From the NCBI GenBank assembly GCA_964570935.1, contig CAZMZP010000025.1, positions 1 through 25,565 of the forward strand: DNA of 25,565 nucleotides, read 5' to 3'. How positions within the stretch are numbered: position 1 is the stretch's first letter; every line of letters starts with the position of its first letter. Below are positions 21,844-25,565 of the stretch, one piece after another. The DNA comes from JAFGJU01 sp964570935 (lineage in GTDB: Bacteria; Eisenbacteria; RBG-16-71-46; JAFGJU01). The notes under the pieces were generated by a model, which saw only the letters and a list, made by a program, of their open reading frames with translations, made no database searches and was not told the DNA's origin. Both the position numbers and the translations under genes were made by a program.

Positions 21844-22377
21844 ATGGCCTTGAACGAGACGGAGATTCGATTGCTGGTCGATGACCTTGTCGGCGCTTGG
21901 AATAGCCGCGACCTGGGGCCGCTCCTCGGTCTCCTGGATGAGGACGTCGTCTGGAGCGACCCGGCGATGCTCTTTGGCCCGGCAAAGGGCCGCGCCGCAG
22001 TGCGGAAGTTCAGCGAAAGCGTCTTCAAGGCCTTTCCAGACTTCTCTTACCGCGTAAGAGAGCCGATTTGCGTCGCGCAATCGGGCAATCGCTGCGCCGT
22101 CCCCTGGGAAGTCACGGCCACGCATACAGGTTATTTCAACCACCTCGGATTTGCCCCAACCAATCAGACAATAACGATGCGGGGCGTGGATATTCTGGAC
22201 TTTTCGGGCGCCAAGGTCACGAGGATAGAAACCTACTTCGACGTAGTTCCGGCTGCCGCGCAGGCGCTCCGCCTGAAGCCTCTGGCGGAGTGCGGGGTCG
22301 CCCGAACGACCATCGTGTGGCTGCAGAGAAGCCGGGCGTTCTGGCTTCGACTGACCACGAAGAGGAGGGAGAAGTGA
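21844..22377 (+). CDS. SnoaL-like ester cyclase, NTF2 fold (second copy)
   Basis: The 177-residue protein has a helix LVDDLVGAWNSRDLGPLLGLLDEDVVWSD start (LVDDLVGAWNSRD at 11-23), PAKGRAAVRKF, and the SnoaL strand block THTGYFNHLGFAP, VDILDFSGAKVTRIETYFD. The polyketide-cyclase relatives use an Asp and His in this cone; here His93 and Asp or Glu residues are possible. The last 35 residues are basic and outside the domain. AGCGGAGG is right before the ATG. Its stop overlaps the GTG start of the serine hydrolase by GTGA, implying coupling. Confidence 0.82.
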   Translation: MALNETEIRLLVDDLVGAWNSRDLGPLLGLLDEDVVWSDPAMLFGPAKGRAAVRKFSESVFKAFPDFSYRVREPICVAQSGNRCAVPWEVTATHTGYFNHLGFAPTNQTITMRGVDILDFSGAKVTRIETYFDVVPAAAQALRLKPLAECGVARTTIVWLQRSRAFWLRLTTKRREK

Positions 22378-24173
22378 GGAAAAGTGTGGTTCTCATCGCT
22401 GTCGTCATACTGGCAGTGGCGCTGTCGGCTCAGGCTCAGGCCGCGTCGGCCGACGTGTCCAAGAAGCTGAAGGGCTTCGACGGCTATATGGAGAAGGTCC
22501 TCAAGGACTGGAACGCGCCCGGCATCGGAGTCGGCATCGTCGTCGACGACAAACTCGTGTTTGCCAAGGGGTACGGCTACCGAGACTACGAGAAGAAACT
22601 GCCGTTCACGCTCACTACGCTCTGCCCGATTGCGTCCAACACCAAGCTGTTCACGGCCGTGGCTGCGGGGCTTCTGGTGGAAGAGGGCAAACTGTCCTGG
22701 GACAAGCCGGTCCGAGACGCCGTCCCTGGCATCCGGTTCTACAACGACGCGCTCAACAACACAATCACGCTGCGAGACATGCTCTCCCACCGCACTGGCA
22801 TCACGCGGCACGACGCAATCTGGTACAAGTCCGACTTCAGCCGCAAGGAGCTCTTCGAGCGGCTGGTCTACCTGGAGCCGAAGGAGCAGCCTCGCCAGAT
22901 CTTTCTTTACAACAACATGATGTACGCGGCGGTCGGGCACCTCATCGAACTGCAGTCTGGAAAGACCTGGGAGGACTTCGTCCGCGACAGGATTTTCAAG
23001 CCCCTTGAGATGGGCAGCACCGTCTACACAATAGCCGAGATGACTGAACGACCCGACTTCGGCGTGCCCTTCACGGAAAGACGCGACACTACCGAACTGT
23101 ACAAGATCCCACACTATGAGGAGATGGCCGGTGTTGCCCCGGCCGGGGCCATCATCTCCAACATCCAGGACATGTCACACTGGCTGATAGCCCTGATGAA
23201 CGACGGGAAGTATGCCGGCGCACAGGTCTTCCCTTCCGGCCCGCTCAAGGCCACGCTGGAGCCGGCCATCGCGCTCCCTAACACGCAGGGTGAGACGCGC
23301 GGCTTCTGGGAGCTCACGAACAGTGTCTACGGCATGGGGCGATGGACCGCTTCGTATCGCGGCCACCTCTTGACGTTCCACGGAGGCGACATAGACGGCT
23401 TTCACTCGCAAGTATCGTTCATGCCACAGGAGCGCATAGGCGTGATCGTGTTCGTGATCGGAGACCACTGCGCGAGCCTCTACAACACTGTCAGCTACAG
23501 CGTTTACGAACGGCTGCTGGGCATGAGCCAGACTCCGTGGAGCGACCGGTGGCTTGACGTGAGAGTGAAGGCCAAGAAGGCGGGCAAGGAGGCCAGAGCC
23601 AAGGCCGGCGCGGACCAGGTTCCGGACACTACGCCGTCCCACCCCATCGCGGATTACGTCGGCGACTACGAACATCCGGCGTACGGCGCCCTGACAATCG
23701 GCGAAAAGGACGGTCAGTTGCAGTTCGACTTTCACAAGATTCAATTCCCAATGAGTCACTTTCACTACGACCGCTTCGACACACCCGACGACGAACGATA
23801 CGGCAAGTGGTCGGTGAACTTTGTCACGAACCCGCAGGGAGACGTCGACAGGGCGGTCATGTCGTTGGACGAGGCCGAAGCGGTGTTCACGCGCAAGCCG
23901 GAGACTTTGGACCCCGGAACGCTAAAGCAGCTGGCCGGTACCTACGAGACCCCGACCGGCTCGAGCTTCAAAGTCGTCCTCAGAGAGGAGGATCGTACTC
24001 TCTACATCACGGTCCCCGGGCAGCCGGACACGGAGTTGATCCACTACAAGGGCCTTAGCTTCAGAATCAAGGAGTTCGCCGACGTAGTGTTCGAGTTCGT
24101 GGAGGATGGCGGCCGCATCACCGCCCTGAAGCAGAGAGACCCGTCGGGGGAATACGTCTTCAAGCGGAAGTAA
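22374..24173 (+). CDS. Secreted serine hydrolase with DUF3471-like C-terminal domain
   Basis: The protein has 599 residues from a GTG at 22374, chosen because GAGGAGGGA is just upstream and a signal peptide (hydrophobic 5-20, ending AQAQA) follows at once. The beta-lactamase/transpeptidase domain has Ser88-Asn-Thr-Lys91, Tyr179-Asn-Asn181 and HGGDIDG (336-342, the KTG-equivalent). A Lys/Ala-rich linker (about 400-425) leads to a C-terminal beta-rich region (about 430-599), like the DUF3471 domain common in this group. Function may be an esterase or peptidase. It is exported or periplasmic and coupled to the SnoaL gene. Confidence 0.88.
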   Translation: MRKSVVLIAVVILAVALSAQAQAASADVSKKLKGFDGYMEKVLKDWNAPGIGVGIVVDDKLVFAKGYGYRDYEKKLPFTLTTLCPIASNTKLFTAVAAGLLVEEGKLSWDKPVRDAVPGIRFYNDALNNTITLRDMLSHRTGITRHDAIWYKSDFSRKELFERLVYLEPKEQPRQIFLYNNMMYAAVGHLIELQSGKTWEDFVRDRIFKPLEMGSTVYTIAEMTERPDFGVPFTERRDTTELYKIPHYEEMAGVAPAGAIISNIQDMSHWLIALMNDGKYAGAQVFPSGPLKATLEPAIALPNTQGETRGFWELTNSVYGMGRWTASYRGHLLTFHGGDIDGFHSQVSFMPQERIGVIVFVIGDHCASLYNTVSYSVYERLLGMSQTPWSDRWLDVRVKAKKAGKEARAKAGADQVPDTTPSHPIADYVGDYEHPAYGALTIGEKDGQLQFDFHKIQFPMSHFHYDRFDTPDDERYGKWSVNFVTNPQGDVDRAVMSLDEAEAVFTRKPETLDPGTLKQLAGTYETPTGSSFKVVLREEDRTLYITVPGQPDTELIHYKGLSFRIKEFADVVFEFVEDGGRITALKQRDPSGEYVFKRK

Positions 24174-24221
24174 CGGGTTGGCGCACCGGGCCGCCACACA
24201 CACAGGGCCGGCCCCACCCCG

Positions 24222-24239
24222 GCCCCAGTCGACTGGGGC
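24222..24239. repeat. Perfect 18-bp palindrome
   Basis: GCCCCAGTCGACTGGGGC reads identically on both strands and sits between the serine hydrolase gene and the rhodanese fragment. A second palindrome, GGGCCGGCCC, lies at 24205-24214. Neither is followed by a T-tract, so terminator function is not supported. It could be an operator, a recombination scar, or an mRNA 3' hairpin. Confidence 0.6.
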
Positions 24240-24260
24240 TGAATAGGGAGGGGGGACACC

Positions 24261-24551
24261 GTGAAGCGCAAGGGTCACATCAAAGGTGCCCTGTCAAGAT
24301 TCTGGGGAGAGGATCTCGACACTACCGGAGTCTGGAAAGGCGCGGTGGAGCTGCGGGCGGCCTACGAACGGCTCGGGGTCACTCCCGACAGGAAGATAAT
24401 AACATCCTGTGGCCAGGGGCAGATGTCCTCACACACCTACTTCACACTGAAGTACCTGCTGGGCTACCCGGACGTCAGGAACTACGACGGCAGCTTCAAC
24501 GAGTGGTCCAACATTGTGGAATTGCCCGTGGAGACGGGGCCGGAGCCGTGA
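24261..24551 (+). pseudogene. C-terminal fragment of a rhodanese-type sulfurtransferase
   Basis: The 96 residues match only the end of a thiosulfate/3-mercaptopyruvate sulfurtransferase: GHIKGALSRFWGEDL (5-19), LRAAYERLGVTPDRKII, the persulfide-carrying Cys50 in CGQGQMSSHTYF, and NYDGSFNEWSNI. Full-length tandem-domain members have about 280-320 residues, so the whole first domain and the start of the second are missing. No homologous reading is visible upstream, where the frame is closed by a TGA at 24240-24242. A GTG start follows GGAGGGGGGA, so it may still be translated. An active-site Cys on a partial fold is unlikely to be a full enzyme. Confidence 0.75.
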
Positions 24552-24595
24552 CGGCGTTCAGCGGTTGGCCGTCCGGTAGACCCAGGATGGCGCGG

Positions 24596-24928
24596 TCAGG
24601 TGTGCCTTCTCGCGGCGTACGCGAAATGCAGGAAGTATTTTCTCCACGAGGATTCGGTCGACCCGAACTCGTTGGTTCCGTGGAAATAGTCCACCAGCGC
24701 CTCCCGGAGTCGGGCGATTTCTTGCAGGCGAGAACGTCTGTGCGGACAGGCGAGAGTAAGATCGACTAGTTCGAGCGCGCGCTCAAACGCCTTTCGGCCG
24801 TACTCCGCGTTCCCCTTCTCCCGCCAGGAAAGCGCGCGTTCCACTTCACTGCCGATATTCGCCATTTGCTCGACGAGCGGCAATTCCCTCCACCGCCCTG
24901 CCGCGAGCTCTTTGTGCTGGTAGCTCAA
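24596..24928 (-). CDS. Conserved 110-aa protein coupled to a RecB-type nuclease
   Basis: The reverse-strand gene starts at a TTG (24928-24926) overlapping the stop of the nuclease gene (TTGA). Read from that TTG it begins MSYQHKELAAGRWRELPLVEQ in a pattern I recall as a conserved hypothetical near such nucleases (ELAAGRW, EQMANIGSEVERAL, EYGRKAFERALELVDLT, and YFLHFAYAARR at the end). It is predicted to be all alpha-helical, with no catalytic motif. Coupling suggests a subunit or accessory of the nuclease. Convergent with the rhodanese fragment, with a 44-bp gap holding no clear terminator. Confidence 0.7.
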   Translation of the reverse strand: MSYQHKELAAGRWRELPLVEQMANIGSEVERALSWREKGNAEYGRKAFERALELVDLTLACPHRRSRLQEIARLREALVDYFHGTNEFGSTESSWRKYFLHFAYAARRHT

Positions 24929-25565
24929 CGCTGAATCCTCTTCGCGAGCACCCGGAGTATCCGTGCGCGTGTTTCCGCGCTCTCGACGCTGCGGCTCTTG
25001 TTCCCCTGAGATGGTCTCAGATTGATCATGGAATCGAATTCGACGAACGGCTCACCCTCGAGCTCTGGATACAGATTGATGCCCCAAAGACTCTTTTGCA
25101 CTGACCCGTTCTCTATGAGCAGAGCTTCCAAGTCCGAATGTAGTTCTCCGCTGACTGCAAGGAGTTCTCTGTCGACATCCACGACCGCCTTCACCATATT
25201 GCCGAACATGCCCGCGGCCATGCGATCGAACAGATCCGCGATGGTCTTGAGACCTTCTGCCCTACGGGATGTGGTTCTTGGGAAGCACTTCCCTTCTCCC
25301 GTCTCCGTAGGGAAAAGGTAGCCTGAGACCATTACCTTTGGAGAGGACTCGCCGACATTTTTAAGAATTCTTTCCGCGGCGATCGAATAGAGGATGTGCT
25401 GCAGCTGTCTCCCACCGGACACGTACCCATTCGCTTTGAATCCATAGGTTTTTCCCGTCTTGTAGTCCCACACTTCCCATCGACTGCCTGTATCGAGTTG
25501 GTCGATCCGGTCGATCCGCCCGCTTATCTTGAATATGCCACCCCCAGGAAGCCGGATCTCCACCG
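24925..25565 (-). CDS. PD-(D/E)XK nuclease, RecB/AddB C-terminal type (runs off the right edge)
   Basis: The open frame reaches the window edge, so the N-terminus is not visible. Counting from the Met codon at 25563, the PD-(D/E)XK motifs are GRIDRIDQL (15-23) with Asp18/Asp21, then Asp33-Tyr-Lys35-Thr-Gly, and the QxxxxxY motif at Gln53-Tyr59 (RQLQHILYSIAAE). This is the classical RecB-family nuclease core of AddB, RecB and Cas4-like proteins. Only one Cys is seen after it, so there is no iron-staple Cys cluster as in AddB or Cas4. The 140-residue tail is unassigned. A helicase domain upstream is possible but not seen. Likely repair or defence related. Confidence 0.82.
   Translation of the reverse strand, partial: VEIRLPGGGIFKISGRIDRIDQLDTGSRWEVWDYKTGKTYGFKANGYVSGGRQLQHILYSIAAERILKNVGESSPKVMVSGYLFPTETGEGKCFPRTTSRRAEGLKTIADLFDRMAAGMFGNMVKAVVDVDRELLAVSGELHSDLEALLIENGSVQKSLWGINLYPELEGEPFVEFDSMINLRPSQGNKSRSVESAETRARILRVLAKRIQR

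Noticed and set aside
5243..24551. Idea that the cysteine-synthase-like gene and the rhodanese fragment form a sulfur pathway
   Set aside because: They are 18 kb apart, the rhodanese is truncated, and unrelated genes lie between.
1..25565. tRNA, rRNA, CRISPR repeats, insertion sequences
   Set aside because: I looked for TTCGA-type T-loops, regularly spaced repeats and transposase motifs and saw none; a tRNAscan or repeat search would be the decisive check.

Overview
This 25.6 kb window is bacterial chromosome from a GC-rich organism (roughly 60% GC by eye). Nearly every gene has a purine-rich Shine-Dalgarno sequence, ATG, GTG and TTG starts are all used, there are four lipobox lipoproteins, and the ribosome-assembly GTPase RsgA is present. 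The many small soil-type enzyme families (DinB-like, cupin, SnoaL-like, GNAT, serine hydrolases, CCG iron-sulfur protein, TIGR04076) suggest an environmental, possibly uncultivated, free-living lineage. I cannot name the phylum from the sequence. I found no rRNA, tRNA, transposase, integrase, phage gene or CRISPR array.

Layout. (1) The left edge (1-569, minus strand) holds the N-terminal part of a divergent phosphoenolpyruvate carboxykinase-like protein, with a sigma70-like promoter upstream (706-735). (2) From 876 to 24551 every gene is on the plus strand: about 31 mostly small, functionally unrelated genes, tightly packed, often with 5-50 bp gaps or ATGA/GTGA overlaps. In order they are: DinB C-terminal fragment, small coiled-coil membrane protein, DUF2007, MDR oxidoreductase, small wHTH-like protein, NmrA-like protein, serine hydrolase, cysteine-synthase-like enzyme, PEGA-like lipoprotein, TIGR04076, CCG iron-sulfur protein, a Cys-rich protein with a remote TYW3-like pattern, DUF454, a GNAT-creatininase fusion, membrane proteins, SnoaL-like, GNAT, ICMT-like methyltransferase, secreted DUF4350-like protein, ferredoxin, LysE exporter, a second TIGR04076, a Zn-ligand-like protein, intact DinB, RsgA, two lipoproteins, two tandem ICMT-like methyltransferases, an aspartyl-protease/PDZ protein, cupin, lipocalin-like lipoprotein, SnoaL-like, a large serine hydrolase, and a C-terminal rhodanese fragment. 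(3) The right edge (24596-25565, minus strand) holds a PD-(D/E)XK (RecB-type) nuclease, open at the window edge, translationally coupled to a conserved 110-aa protein.

How the genes work together. There is no single pathway. The plus-strand block looks like an accretion of single-gene accessory functions with repeated families (3 ICMT-like, 2 TIGR04076, 2 DinB, 2 GNAT, 2 SnoaL-like, 2 serine hydrolases). Believable local units are the Fe-S/Cys-rich cluster 6694-8234, the DUF454 to GNAT-creatininase overlap, ferredoxin-LysE-TIGR04076 (13994-15137), the tandem methyltransferases (18385-19577), SnoaL-serine hydrolase (21844-24173) and the nuclease pair on the minus strand. The block is flanked by two N-terminally truncated gene remnants that share the same G-rich ribosome-binding sequence.

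The observations most worth following are the nested inverted repeats at 1348-1453 (a possible three-way-junction RNA), the TYW3-like Cys protein next to the CCG protein, the GNAT-creatininase fusion, the hairpin swallowing a stop codon at 9952-9976, and the nuclease/accessory pair at the right edge.
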